From NCBI RefSeq assembly GCF_003853645.1, contig NZ_QTPO01000027.1, positions 45,918 through 109,917 on the forward strand: 64,000 nucleotides of DNA, written 5' to 3'. The stretch's first letter is position 1; every line of letters starts with the position of its first letter. This DNA is from Burkholderia sp. Bp9143 (GTDB lineage: Bacteria; Pseudomonadota; Gammaproteobacteria; Burkholderiales; Burkholderiaceae). The notes under the pieces were generated by a model. The model saw only the letters and a list, made by a program, of their open reading frames with translations. It made no database searches and was not told the origin of the DNA. Below are positions 42,105-52,836 of this stretch, one piece after another. A program made the position numbers and the translations under genes.

Positions 42105-42128
42105 GCGCCGCCGCCGACGCGGCGGCGC
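42105..42128. terminator. Hairpin between convergent rpfR and rpfF
   Basis: GCGCCGCC pairs with GGCGGCGC around an eight-base loop in the 51-bp gap between the two stop codons. There is no T run, so termination strength is uncertain; it could act for both strands. Confidence 0.5.
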
Positions 42129-42138
42129 TTCGCTCACA

Positions 42139-43002
42139 TCACACCGTGCGCAGCTTCGACACGCGCCGGTTCTGCAGCATCACCAGACGTTCCATGTACG
42201 CGAGATCCTTCGGCTCGATCGTGAACGCCGCGTGAACCCATTCCTCGGTGATGTCCATCAGCTCGGAACGCGTGAGGTGGAACACGCGTTCGCGTGCGCG
42301 CAGCATCGCGCGGATGCCGTTCAGCTTCGGCTTCATCACGTCGATGAAGGTGCGCGTCGCGAGGTACGCGTCGCCCGCGTCGAACGTCTGGTCGATCAGC
42401 CCGCGATCCTCGTACCACTCGGCCGCATGAGGCTCGCCGGACGAGATCAGCGATTCCGCGAGCCCGCGGTCCGCCTTGCGCGCGACCAGCGAATAGCCGC
42501 CCATGCCCGGGAACAGGTTGAACGCGATCTCGGGAAAGCCGAGCTTCACGCCCTTCTGCGCGAGCATGTAGTGGTGCGCGAGGGCGGCCTCGAAGCCGCC
42601 GCCCAGCGCGCTGCCCTCGACCATCGCGATCGAGATCGCACCGGTGCCGAAGCCCGTGTAGATCTCGTACACGCCGTCGATGCACGAGCGCGCGTAGGCC
42701 ATCAGCTGGTCGCGGCGGCCGCTGCGGATCGCGTCGACGAAGAAGCTCAGGTCGCCGCCGACGTTGAACAGCTCGGGGACGAGCGAGCCCGTCACCCAGA
42801 AGTCGAACGGCAGGCCCGAGTCACGTGCGACGCGCGCGAGATGGATGATGTCGGTGACGAGTTGCTGGTTGAAGCACGGCCGCGGCTCCGATCGCAGCAT
42901 CATCCACATGACGTTGCGGCCTTCTTCGTAGAACGCGGTCAACTGCGTGAGTTCGCCTGCTTCGTAAAACGGGCGGCACGCCGGATGGGATTGGAGTTGC
43001 AT
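42139..43002 (-). CDS. rpfF: RpfF: BDSF (cis-2-dodecenoic acid) synthase
   Basis: The 287-residue crotonase-fold enzyme is a bifunctional dehydratase and thioesterase that makes the BDSF quorum signal from a 3-hydroxyacyl carrier-protein substrate. The two family glutamates are present at Glu138 (GGGFEAALAHHY) and Glu158 (GFPEIAFN), matching Xanthomonas RpfF Glu141 and Glu161. The start MQLQSHPACRPFYEAGEL matches the family. The gene converges with rpfR, the usual Burkholderia arrangement. Confidence 0.95.
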   Translation of the reverse strand: MQLQSHPACRPFYEAGELTQLTAFYEEGRNVMWMMLRSEPRPCFNQQLVTDIIHLARVARDSGLPFDFWVTGSLVPELFNVGGDLSFFVDAIRSGRRDQLMAYARSCIDGVYEIYTGFGTGAISIAMVEGSALGGGFEAALAHHYMLAQKGVKLGFPEIAFNLFPGMGGYSLVARKADRGLAESLISSGEPHAAEWYEDRGLIDQTFDAGDAYLATRTFIDVMKPKLNGIRAMLRARERVFHLTRSELMDITEEWVHAAFTIEPKDLAYMERLVMLQNRRVSKLRTV

Positions 43003-43516
43003 GGTATGTCCTCGTGAGATGTGGTTTTCCAGAAACCGTCGCGACCGGCGTCGTGGAAACCTGCCCCCGGATGGCGCCGACCGCGAGGCACCGCCATTGT
43101 TGCGCGCACACAAATGTCGAATTGCGGGGAACAACGCAGGACCGGGACGCGGGTGGGCGTCCCGTCCGATGCGAACCGTGCGAGTCATGCGAATGACGCG
43201 ATCGATGCGATCGATGCGATCGCTCGACGGGACAACGGTGAGGGGAGATGAGCGGGACCGGGCCCGTGGTCGTCCGCGCCGGTGAAGGCGGTAAGGGCCG
43301 CCGGGATGACGATGCCGTGCGCGACCCGCGCGGCCGGCCGGCGGGCAGTGCAGGCATGCCGCTTCGGGAGACGTGCGGCGTGCCGGATGCTTACGCGTTG
43401 AAAGCGACACCGCGCCGTCGGCCGCGTCTCATGGAATATGCGGACTGGTGCGGCGGCCGGGCGTCGGCTAGCTTTAGAGGATGACGCCGCCGCACCCGGC
43501 GTTCCGGGAGGGGACC
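43003..43516. other. Intergenic stretch upstream of rpfF and permease gene
   Basis: The 514 bp between the divergent rpfF and permease starts show only short overlapping frames without family features. Three near-identical 9-bp units (GCGATCGAT, twice, then GCGATCGCT) lie at 43198-43224. Promoters of both genes should be here, but none was identified with confidence. Confidence 0.45.
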
Positions 43517-45487
43517 ATGACCGCAGTCCAGAAGATGTGGCGGCTGCTAGTCGGAAAGCCGCTGGACCCGCTCGATCCGCGCACGCGCCATGCGATCGCC
43601 GTGACGCCGTTGCTGGCCTGGGTCGGACTCGGTGCGGACGGGCTGTCGTCGTCGTGCTACGGCCCGGAGGAGGCGTTCCTCGCGCTCGCGCACCACACGC
43701 CGCTTGCGCTGTTCCTCGCATGCGCCACCGCGGCGACCGTGTTCATCATCGCGCTCGGCTACAACCAGGTGATCGAGCTGTTCCCGACCGGCGGCGGCGG
43801 CTATCGCGTCGCGACGTCGCTGCTCGGGTCGAAGCCGGGCCTCGTGTCGGGCGCGGCGCTGCTGGTCGACTACGTGCTGACCGTCGCGACGTCGCTCGCG
43901 AGCGGGGTCGACGCGTTCTTCAGCCTGCTGCCGGTCAGTGCGCAGGCGTTCAAGCTCACGACCGAGATCGTGCTGATCCTGTTGATGACGGGGCTCAACT
44001 TCCGCGGGATGCGCGAATCGATCATGGTGCTGCTGCCGATCTTCATCGGCTTCGTCGTGCTGCACTTCGGGCTGATCGTGTACGGCGTCGCGGTGCACGG
44101 CAGCAACCTGGCGGCGATCGTACCCGACGCGGTGCACGAGGCGCACGGGATGTCGCAATCGCTCGGCGTGTTCGTGATGCTCGCGTTGCTGATGCGCGCG
44201 TTCTCGCTCGGCGGCGGCACCTATACGGGCCTCGAGGCCGTGTCGAACAACGTGAACATGCTCGCCGATCCGCGCGTGCCGAACGGCAAGGTGACGATGT
44301 GGTACATGTCGACGTCGCTCGCGTTCACGGCTGGCGGCATCATCCTGCTGTACATGCTGTGGCATGCGCGGCCCGTCGAGGGCGAGACGCTGAACGCGGT
44401 CGTGTTCGGCAGCGTGATCGACCATCTCGGGCTCGGCTCCGCGTTCGCGCGCCACGCGCTGCTCGCGGCCGTGCTCGCGTTCGAGGCGGGGCTGCTGCTG
44501 GTCGGCGCGCAGACGGGGTTTCTCGACGGGCCGGCGGTGCTGTCGAACATGGCGTCGGACTCGTGGGTGCCGCGCCATTTCCGCGACCTGTCGACACGCC
44601 TCGTGCGGCAGAACGGCATCATCGTCGTCGGCCTGTCGAGCCTCCTGATCCTGCTGTGGACCCACGGGAACGTCGACGTGCTCGTCGTGCTGTACAGCAT
44701 CAACGTGTTCCTCACGTTCAGCATGTCGCTGCTCGGGCTATGCACGTACTGGTGGCACCATCGCAGCGATCGCGGCTGGTTCAAGCACTTCTTCCTGTCG
44801 GCGCTCGGGCTCAGCGTGACGGCGACCGTGCTCGTCATCACGCTGATCGAGAAGTTCACGGCCGGCGGCTGGCTCACGGTGCTCGTGACGAGCGCGGTGA
44901 TCGCGCTGTGCGTCATGATCAACCGCCACTACGCGTACACGCGCACGCAGCTCGCGAAGGAAGACGCGCTGTTCTCGGGGCCGCCGCCGGCAGTCGACGA
45001 GGCTGCCGCGCCGGGCCGGCCCGATCCGTCGCAGCCGACGGCCGTGCTGCTGGTCGGCAAGCATCGCGGTGCGAGCATGCACGCGCTGCTGTGGGTCAAC
45101 CGGCTGTTTCCCGGGCACTTCCGCAACGTGATCTTTCTCGCGGTGGGCGAAGTCGATGCGAAGGCGTACGACGGGCACGAGCATCTCGAGCGCCTGCGTC
45201 ACACGATCACCGAATCGCTCGACTACTACGTCGCGCACTGCCGTCGCAACGGCATCGCGGCCGACTACCGGATCGCGTTCGGCACGAACCCGGTCGTCGA
45301 ATTCATGAACCTCGCGTCGTCGACGCTCGATGCCTATCCGAACGCCGTGTGCTTCGCGAGCAAGCTGATCTTCCGGCGCGTGAATTTCCTGACCGCGTGG
45401 CTGCACAACCAGACGCCGGTCGAGCTGCAGGCGCGGCTGCACGTCGAGGGGCGGCAGATGGTGCTGTTGCCGATGAATGTCGGGTAG
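43517..45487 (+). CDS. APC-superfamily permease with cytoplasmic C-terminal domain (KimA-like)
   Basis: The 656-residue protein has about twelve membrane segments (residues ~30-480; GLGADGLSSSCYGPEEAFLAL, FPTGGGGYRVATSLLGSKPGLVSGAALLVDYVLTV in parts). A ~150-residue soluble C-terminal domain follows (TAVLLVGKHRGASMHALLWVNRLFPG). This layout matches KimA/YdaO-type potassium importers and related amino-acid permeases. The ATG after GGGAGGGGACC is chosen over one 12 codons upstream. Potassium uptake is a suggestion from architecture only. Confidence 0.8.
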   Translation: MTAVQKMWRLLVGKPLDPLDPRTRHAIAVTPLLAWVGLGADGLSSSCYGPEEAFLALAHHTPLALFLACATAATVFIIALGYNQVIELFPTGGGGYRVATSLLGSKPGLVSGAALLVDYVLTVATSLASGVDAFFSLLPVSAQAFKLTTEIVLILLMTGLNFRGMRESIMVLLPIFIGFVVLHFGLIVYGVAVHGSNLAAIVPDAVHEAHGMSQSLGVFVMLALLMRAFSLGGGTYTGLEAVSNNVNMLADPRVPNGKVTMWYMSTSLAFTAGGIILLYMLWHARPVEGETLNAVVFGSVIDHLGLGSAFARHALLAAVLAFEAGLLLVGAQTGFLDGPAVLSNMASDSWVPRHFRDLSTRLVRQNGIIVVGLSSLLILLWTHGNVDVLVVLYSINVFLTFSMSLLGLCTYWWHHRSDRGWFKHFFLSALGLSVTATVLVITLIEKFTAGGWLTVLVTSAVIALCVMINRHYAYTRTQLAKEDALFSGPPPAVDEAAAPGRPDPSQPTAVLLVGKHRGASMHALLWVNRLFPGHFRNVIFLAVGEVDAKAYDGHEHLERLRHTITESLDYYVAHCRRNGIAADYRIAFGTNPVVEFMNLASSTLDAYPNAVCFASKLIFRRVNFLTAWLHNQTPVELQARLHVEGRQMVLLPMNVG

Positions 45488-45646
45488 CGGGGCGGCCGAA
45501 ACGGGAAGCGCCGGCCGATGAAAACGATTCAACCTGACGCGTGGCGTCATATCGTAAGCAATAGAAAATAATTTGAAGAATTGCCCGGAAAGATTTGGCA
45601 AGATTCGCGCGCTTCGAACCAACAACAATTCTTTCCGAGAGACTTC

Positions 45647-46648
45647 ATGACGATCGCAGCCACGACTGCCACCCGTTTCCTGCGCCACGGCCCGCGCGCG
45701 CTGTCCGCCGCCGCGCTGCTGTCGCTTTCCGCGCTCGCGTGCGCCGCCGGCGACGTGCCCGGCTCGAAAGACCATCCGCTGCTCACGCGCTTCACGGGCG
45801 CGACCATCAACGCCTATTCACAGACCGCGTTCGACGAGGCGTTCCTGCCGAGCCAGCCGATCGACGACTACCAGGCAGCCAAGGGCCTGGCGCTGGAAGG
45901 CAAGGTGACCCGTGTCGCGTACACGATCGGCGGCAACAAATCGACGCTGGAAGTCGAGCGCAACTATCTCGACGCATTGCAGAAAGGCGGATTCCAGATT
46001 CTCTTTCGTTGTACGCAGGATCAGTGCGGCAAGGGCAACGGTCTCGACTTCCAGAAGTTCGTGATCAGCTCGAACAAGATGATGAAGTCGGGCGGCGGCG
46101 AAACGTACTTCGGCGACAAGCACCGCACGATCCTCGCGAAGCTGCCGCGCGCGTCCGGCGACGCATACGTGTTCCTGCACGTGATGGACGATTCGGCATC
46201 GAACAAGCGGACGCTCGTCTACGAGGAAGTCGTCGAGGTGAAGCCGATGCAGACCGGGCAGGTCAAGGTGCTCGATTCCGGTGCGCTGCAGAAGGGGCTG
46301 GCCGCGACGGGCAAGGTCGCGCTGTACGGCATCTACTTCGACACCGACAAGGCACAGGTAAAGGCCGAGTCGAAGCCGCAGCTCGACGAGATGGCGAAGC
46401 TGCTGACGGCGAACCAGGCGCTGAAGGTGTACATCGTCGGGCATACCGACAATCAAGGGCAATTCGCGCACAACGCCGACCTGTCGCAAAAGCGCGCGGA
46501 GGCCGTCGCGCAGGCGCTTGAGACGACGTACAAGATCGCGCCGGCGCGGCTGGTCGCGAAGGGCGTCGCGTCGCTGTCGCCGGTCGCGTCCAATGGCGGC
46601 GACGCGGGCCGCGCGCAGAATCGCCGCGTCGAACTCGTGCAGCAATAA
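45647..46648 (+). CDS. OmpA-family protein with DUF4892-like N-terminal domain
   Basis: The 333-residue exported protein has a signal peptide (residues 1-34), a DUF4892-like domain (~40-215, with FRCTQDQCGKG) and an OmpA C-terminal domain (~220-333). In the OmpA domain, IYFDTDKAQVK, VGHTDNQG, LSQKRAEAV and GRAQNRRVEL are the peptidoglycan-binding motifs. It likely anchors to the cell wall from the outer membrane side. A GAGAG site precedes the ATG. Confidence 0.88.
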   Translation: MTIAATTATRFLRHGPRALSAAALLSLSALACAAGDVPGSKDHPLLTRFTGATINAYSQTAFDEAFLPSQPIDDYQAAKGLALEGKVTRVAYTIGGNKSTLEVERNYLDALQKGGFQILFRCTQDQCGKGNGLDFQKFVISSNKMMKSGGGETYFGDKHRTILAKLPRASGDAYVFLHVMDDSASNKRTLVYEEVVEVKPMQTGQVKVLDSGALQKGLAATGKVALYGIYFDTDKAQVKAESKPQLDEMAKLLTANQALKVYIVGHTDNQGQFAHNADLSQKRAEAVAQALETTYKIAPARLVAKGVASLSPVASNGGDAGRAQNRRVELVQQ

Positions 46649-46966
46649 CATCCCCCGACCGGACGCATGCGCCGCCGCGCACGCGTCGTCCGGTCGATCG
46701 TCGATCTCGCGGCACACATGGGTTCGTTCCGGGGCCGGATGCTTGAATGCATCACAACGCGAAATAAAATAAAAGCAGGCCTTCTTGTCATCCGGCCACT
46801 CCGCCGCAAACGAACCCGGCCGCGCGATGCGCGCGTCGTGCCGGGCGAACGTCCGGTTTGGAAGAACGGGGCGGCGGCCGGGCGCGGCAGGACGGCCGCG
46901 GGTTTCGCCGCGACCGGCGGCGGACAACGTCGCCCGGCTTGGTGGCGACGACAGGGGGGCATGACG
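46649..46966. other. Intergenic stretch after OmpA-family gene
   Basis: A perfect 10-bp stem, CGACCGGACG with CGTCCGGTCG (46656-46696), lies just after the OmpA-family stop and may end its transcript, although no T run follows. The rest is GC-rich with an A-rich patch near 46760 (AAATAAAATAAAAG) and ends in an AGGGGGG ribosome site. Confidence 0.5.
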
Positions 46967-47287
46967 ATGATGGTTACGTTTCGGTCATCTGCCGCACCGG
47001 ATATCGTGATGTTGCGCGATCTGGCGCAGTACCTGCTGGGGCTCGTCGGCAAGGAGCTCGACGTGCGCGGCGTGATTTCCACCGACGAATTGCCGGGCGC
47101 GATCGCGCGGCTCGAGCAGGCGATCAGGGATGACGCGGAGCGGGAAAGCGCGCACGAGCGTTCGACGCAGGCGCGGCGCAGCGAGCTGTCGCCGTATGCG
47201 GGCAACCTCGCGCAACGCGCGTGGCCGCTGCTGGACATGATGCGTGCGGCCCGTGAACAGGGCCGCCACGTGATGTGGATTGTGTAG
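46967..47287 (+). CDS. DUF1840 domain protein
   Basis: The 106-residue protein opens with MVTFRSSAAPDIVMLRDLAQYLLGLVGKE, the DUF1840 pattern, and ends in an alpha-helical PLLDMMRAAREQGRHVMW. It is small and soluble and its function is unknown. Three ATGs lie close together (46961, 46967, 46970); the middle one has the best distance from the AGGGGGG site. A strong terminator follows. Confidence 0.85.
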   Translation: MMVTFRSSAAPDIVMLRDLAQYLLGLVGKELDVRGVISTDELPGAIARLEQAIRDDAERESAHERSTQARRSELSPYAGNLAQRAWPLLDMMRAAREQGRHVMWIV

Positions 47288-47334
47288 GCGCGCGACGCGC
47301 GCCGGCTGCCCGGGAACCGGACCTCCGCTGCAAG

Positions 47335-47380
47335 GCCGACGGCCTGGCGTCGCAAGGCGCCGAACCGTCGGCCGTTTTTT
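47335..47380 (+). terminator. Rho-independent terminator after DUF1840 gene
   Basis: GCCGACGG (47335-47342) pairs with CCGTCGGC (47365-47372), followed by CG and six T. Confidence 0.85.
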
Positions 47381-47399
47381 GTGCGGTGGCGCTTTCCGC

Positions 47400-47558
47400 C
47401 TACGAATGGTGGTGCGTATGCGAGCGTGCCGAACGTCGCGACGAGCGATGCAGCAGCCGGTCGCGCGTGCTGTCGCGGCTGCGCCGTTCCGCGAAGAACA
47501 GCACCGCGAACACGAGGACCGCGAGCAGCAAGACGGTCACGACGATAGTGTTTTCCAT
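47400..47558 (-). CDS. Small single-pass membrane protein
   Basis: The 52-residue protein has one membrane segment (ENTIVVTVLLLAVLVFAVLFF) and a basic, Arg/Ser/His-rich cytoplasmic tail ending in HTHHHS. A GGAGGCG ribosome site sits at good distance from the ATG, which supports it as real. Function unknown. It follows another small membrane gene on the same strand by 119 bp. Confidence 0.6.
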   Translation of the reverse strand: MENTIVVTVLLLAVLVFAVLFFAERRSRDSTRDRLLHRSSRRSARSHTHHHS

Positions 47559-47677
47559 GTCGCCTCCGGCAGGTTGCGGCCGGTACCGGTCGTTCCGACC
47601 CCGCGTTGCGAACGCGCATGTCGCAAACGCGCACGTCGCGGCAGGAGCGGGGCGCACGAACGAGGGCCAGGCCGTGT

Positions 47678-47863
47678 TTACGTCAGCATCGGCATCGCTT
47701 CGATCAGCGCGATCCCGAGCAGCGCGCCGATCGCGGCGCCGACCAGCTTCGGATACCACCGCTCGAGATGCAGCGCGGTCAGCAGCGCACCGATCAGGAT
47801 CACGCCCAGCAGCGCGAACGCGATCACGAGATAGCCGATTTCGAAATCGGTGTTGATCAGCAT
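47678..47863 (-). CDS. Small two-pass membrane protein
   Basis: The 61-residue protein has two membrane segments (GYLVIAFALLGVILIGALLTA and LVGAAIGALLGIALIEAM). An AAGGAGA site precedes the ATG, and a TATAAT box lies about 90 bp upstream on the same strand. Function unknown; probably co-transcribed with the next small membrane gene. Confidence 0.65.
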   Translation of the reverse strand: MLINTDFEIGYLVIAFALLGVILIGALLTALHLERWYPKLVGAAIGALLGIALIEAMPMLT

Positions 47864-47949
47864 GATGTCTCCTTCCCCATGTCGGCGTGTCGAATTCATC
47901 GGATCGTCATTCGTTTCGGCGACGTCGCATGCACGCTTTGGCTGTCTTG

Positions 47950-47955
47950 ATTATA
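47950..47955 (-). promoter_or_regulatory. Consensus -10 box (TATAAT) for small membrane genes
   Basis: Read on the minus strand this is a perfect TATAAT, 87 bp upstream of the two-pass membrane gene. No strong -35 box at ideal spacing could be identified (a T-rich stretch lies about 16 bp upstream). The rest of the 47864-48196 gap shows nothing else. Confidence 0.45.
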
Positions 47956-48196
47956 TGTCATGGCGTGATATAAAAAGCGATCGGGCGCGGAGCAGGTCGT
48001 GAAAGTGCGCCAGCCCGCCTGCGCGACGCGCGCGGCGCTTCCTCGCCCGCCCGGTGCGTGGCGGCGCGGGCCGCCGCGCCGCGGCTTGACGCTCGCGGGC
48101 ACGTCACCCACACTGGGCTGGACGACGGGGCGCGGCGTGCGCGCATGCGTGTCCGTTGCGTCCCGAGATGAACACGAACGCGCGGAGAGCTTCGAC

Positions 48197-50131
<1,935 letters not shown>

Positions 50132-50206
50132 ACGTCGCGCGCGGCGGAAGCGGTGCCCGGCGCGATTGCACGCGCGGCCGAACCGGCCGACGCACAGGAG
50201 AGGAAC

Positions 50207-50374
50207 ATGACGGAACGGGAATACGAGATCGCCGACCTGTCGAAGGAATTGCTGGGCAGGATCGTGCAGGGCGCGGTGATGAGCGGCGCGCCGGTGGATG
50301 CGCAACAGTGCGCCGCGCTGGCCGTGGAGTGCGCGACGGCGCTGATGGACCAGCTCGACGCGCGTAGCGGCTGA
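50207..50374 (+). CDS. Small hypothetical protein
   Basis: The 55-residue acidic helical protein (MTEREYEIADLSKELLGRIVQGAVMS in parts, ending ATALMDQLDARSG) has an AGGAGAGGA site before the ATG. No family was recognised. It sits 75 bp after the DUF3857 gene on the same strand and may share its transcript. Confidence 0.6.
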   Translation: MTEREYEIADLSKELLGRIVQGAVMSGAPVDAQQCAALAVECATALMDQLDARSG

Positions 50375-50418
50375 GCCGGCGAGGTCGATGCGCCGCGCGG
50401 ACGTTGCTCGCCAGTGCG

Positions 50419-51738
50419 TTATTGCGGCGTTGTCGCCAGCGCTCCGCGGAGCGTGGCCCGCTGACGCCGGCAGTACCGCCCGAGCCCGACGATGCCGACG
50501 AGCGAGACGAACGACAGCAGCGTGAAGAACGCCGCAAGCGGCAGCCATTGCCCGCGGAACTGCTGGGCGAGCAGCGTGCCGATCATCGGCGTGGTGCCGC
50601 CGGCGATCATCGCGCACAGCTGGTAGGCGATCGAAATGCCGGAGTAGCGCACGCGTGTCGGAAAGGCCGGCGTCATGAAGCCGGCGATGACCGCGTATAT
50701 CGCCGACAGGGTGACGACCGCGAACGAGATACCGGCGACGATCGCGACGGGGTTCTGCGTCTGGACGAGCAGGAACATTGGATAGGGCGTCGCCATCGAC
50801 AGCAGTGCCGCGCAGGTCAGGAAGCGGGTCTCGCCGAATCGTTGCGCGAGCAGCGCGGAGACGGGCTGAGACAGCAGCTGGATGACCGTGACGACGAACA
50901 GGCAATCGAGGATGAACGACTTGGACATGCCGAGGTAGGTCGTCACGTACGAAATCATGAACGTGTTCGTGAAGAAGAAGCCTGCCGAGCCGATCGTCGT
51001 GGCCGCGGCCGCCAGCAGGATCGGCACCCAGGCAGTGCGCAGTACCTCGGCGACCGGATACTTCGCCACTGCATTGGTATCGCGCACGCGTTCGAATTCG
51101 GGTGATTCCTTCACACCGAGGCGGATGGCCATCCCGAAGAGGAGCAGCACGAAGCTCGCGAGAAAGGGCAGGCGCCAGCCCCAGCTGACGAAGCTCTCGT
51201 GATCGAGCGTCGTGACGAGCCGGAACGAGATCAACGACAGAATCAACCCGGCCGGGCTGCCCATTTGCGGGAACGATGCGAAGAACGTCTTGCGGCCGGC
51301 CGGCGCATGTTCGCTGGCCATCAAGACGGCGCCGCCCCATTCGCCGCCGACCGCGATGCCCTGGAGGATCCGCAGCAGGACCAGCAGGATCGGCGCCCAG
51401 ATGCCGATCGTCGCGTAGCCCGGCAGCAGGCCGATGCCGGTCGTCGCGATACCCATCAGGAACATCGTCAGCACGAGCATCTTCTTGCGGCCGATGCGGT
51501 CGCCGAGATGGCCGAACACCGCGCCGCTCAGCGGTCGCGCGACGAAGCCGACGAAAAAGGTGCCGAACGACGCCATCGTGCTCAGGAAATGGTTGCTGCT
51601 TGGAAAGAACACCTCGCCGAGCACGAGCGCCGCGGCGGTCGCATACGTGTAGTAGTCGTAGAACTCGACGGCAGTGCCGATGAACGCGGCGGTGGCGGCG
51701 CGCACGGGTTGATGCGTGGTGGGGGTGGGTTGAGACAT
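50419..51738 (-). CDS. MHS-family MFS transporter
   Basis: The 439-residue protein has twelve membrane segments and metabolite:H+ symporter (MHS) features: TAVEFYDYYTYATAAALV, GHLGDRIGRKKMLVLTM and IAVGGEWGGAVLMASEHAP. These import organic acids or zwitterions. It lies downstream of the M20 hydrolase and CitE-like genes on the same strand and is the likely importer for that pathway. The start at MSQPTPTTH is chosen; the frame is open 16 codons upstream. Confidence 0.9.
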   Translation of the reverse strand: MSQPTPTTHQPVRAATAAFIGTAVEFYDYYTYATAAALVLGEVFFPSSNHFLSTMASFGTFFVGFVARPLSGAVFGHLGDRIGRKKMLVLTMFLMGIATTGIGLLPGYATIGIWAPILLVLLRILQGIAVGGEWGGAVLMASEHAPAGRKTFFASFPQMGSPAGLILSLISFRLVTTLDHESFVSWGWRLPFLASFVLLLFGMAIRLGVKESPEFERVRDTNAVAKYPVAEVLRTAWVPILLAAAATTIGSAGFFFTNTFMISYVTTYLGMSKSFILDCLFVVTVIQLLSQPVSALLAQRFGETRFLTCAALLSMATPYPMFLLVQTQNPVAIVAGISFAVVTLSAIYAVIAGFMTPAFPTRVRYSGISIAYQLCAMIAGGTTPMIGTLLAQQFRGQWLPLAAFFTLLSFVSLVGIVGLGRYCRRQRATLRGALATTPQ

Positions 51739-51855
51739 GGGCTGTCCTATCGTTCGTCCTGGGGGCGTTCGGCCGCGGCAATGCACCGCCTGCGGTGTCG
51801 CGGGGCTGCTGCGTGGTTTATCCGTCGCCGATATGCGTGCGTAAAATTCTGTTTC

Positions 51856-52836
51856 TTAATCGCCAGCATTAGTGGTGCTTATGCTCGACCCGCTGGCATG
51901 CACGTCGACCGCCCGCTGGCACGCTGCATGGCGCGCCAGCAGGCGGCGCGCGTTGTTTGCGTCCGGCGCGTCGATCCTGTCGCGCATGGCGCCGTTGCCG
52001 GATGCGGCTTGCGCGCGATCGGCGTCGAGCAAGGCGCGCGCTGCGTCCGCATCCGCGTCGCCGGGCGTCAGTGCCCGGTTGATCGCGTCGACGTGCTCGG
52101 CGAACACGGCGCATTTCGACTGGAACCCGAGCTGCGTCGACGTATCGAGGTCGAGCGCGAGTGCGTCCGGCGCACGGTAGGTGCAGGGCAGGTCGATCGG
52201 TGTGCAGCCGGCGGCGATGCACTCGATCAGGAACCGGCTGCGTGCGTGCAGCAGTTCGCGCCCGTCGCGCGAGCGGCGTGCACCCAGGCTGGCCGCGAGA
52301 TCCTCGGTCGCCAGCATGGCATGGCGGATACGCGGGCTCGCGCCAAGCATCGCGCCGAGGTGTACCAGTCCATACGCCGATTCGATCGTCGGCACGATTT
52401 CCGTCGATCCCTCCGGGATGCTGTGATGCGCTTCAAGCGCCGTCAGCGCATCGGCCAGCCGCGCGAGTTGCAGCGGGGTTTCCGCATGAGGCAGGAAGAT
52501 CGCGGCGGGCCGGCCCGGCATCACGCCGGCGAGATCGTCGTGGCCGTCTTGCTCCAGCTTGTTGATCCGTACCGCGCCGAGCGCGCCGCGGGCGGCCGCG
52601 TCGGCGAGCAGCGCGGTGATATGCCGGTGTGCGGCCGGCCGGTCGTCGGGCATGGTCATTTCTTCCAGGTCGGCGACGATTGCGTCGGCAGACGTACCGA
52701 GTGCGACGGCGTGGGCCGACGTGTCGGCGCCGGGCACGAAAAGCCAGACGCGGCGCAGCGCGGCGAGCGGTCGATGAGGGTAGCGTGTCATGGTCGGGAG
52801 CGATTGCGGGGGAAGGAAGCGGGCGGCACCGGTCAT
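51856..52836 (-). CDS. CitE-like HpcH/HpaI-family lyase
   Basis: The 326-residue TIM-barrel protein has the CitE-type motifs RRVWLFVPGAD, DAIVADLEEMTMPDDR, GAVRINKLEQDG and EIVPTIESAYGL, with a metal-binding Glu and Asp. Members cleave or form C-C bonds of acyl-CoA or organic acids. The ATG at 52836 overlaps the stop of the M20 hydrolase gene (ATGA), which favours it over a second ATG at 52791. The long Ala/Asp-rich tail after residue ~270 is less conserved. Confidence 0.85.
   Translation of the reverse strand: MTGAARFLPPQSLPTMTRYPHRPLAALRRVWLFVPGADTSAHAVALGTSADAIVADLEEMTMPDDRPAAHRHITALLADAAARGALGAVRINKLEQDGHDDLAGVMPGRPAAIFLPHAETPLQLARLADALTALEAHHSIPEGSTEIVPTIESAYGLVHLGAMLGASPRIRHAMLATEDLAASLGARRSRDGRELLHARSRFLIECIAAGCTPIDLPCTYRAPDALALDLDTSTQLGFQSKCAVFAEHVDAINRALTPGDADADAARALLDADRAQAASGNGAMRDRIDAPDANNARRLLARHAACQRAVDVHASGSSISTTNAGD

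Noticed and set aside
43141..43230. GATC-rich repeat considered as a replication or segregation site
   Set aside because: Only three short units and no partition genes or other origin features nearby.
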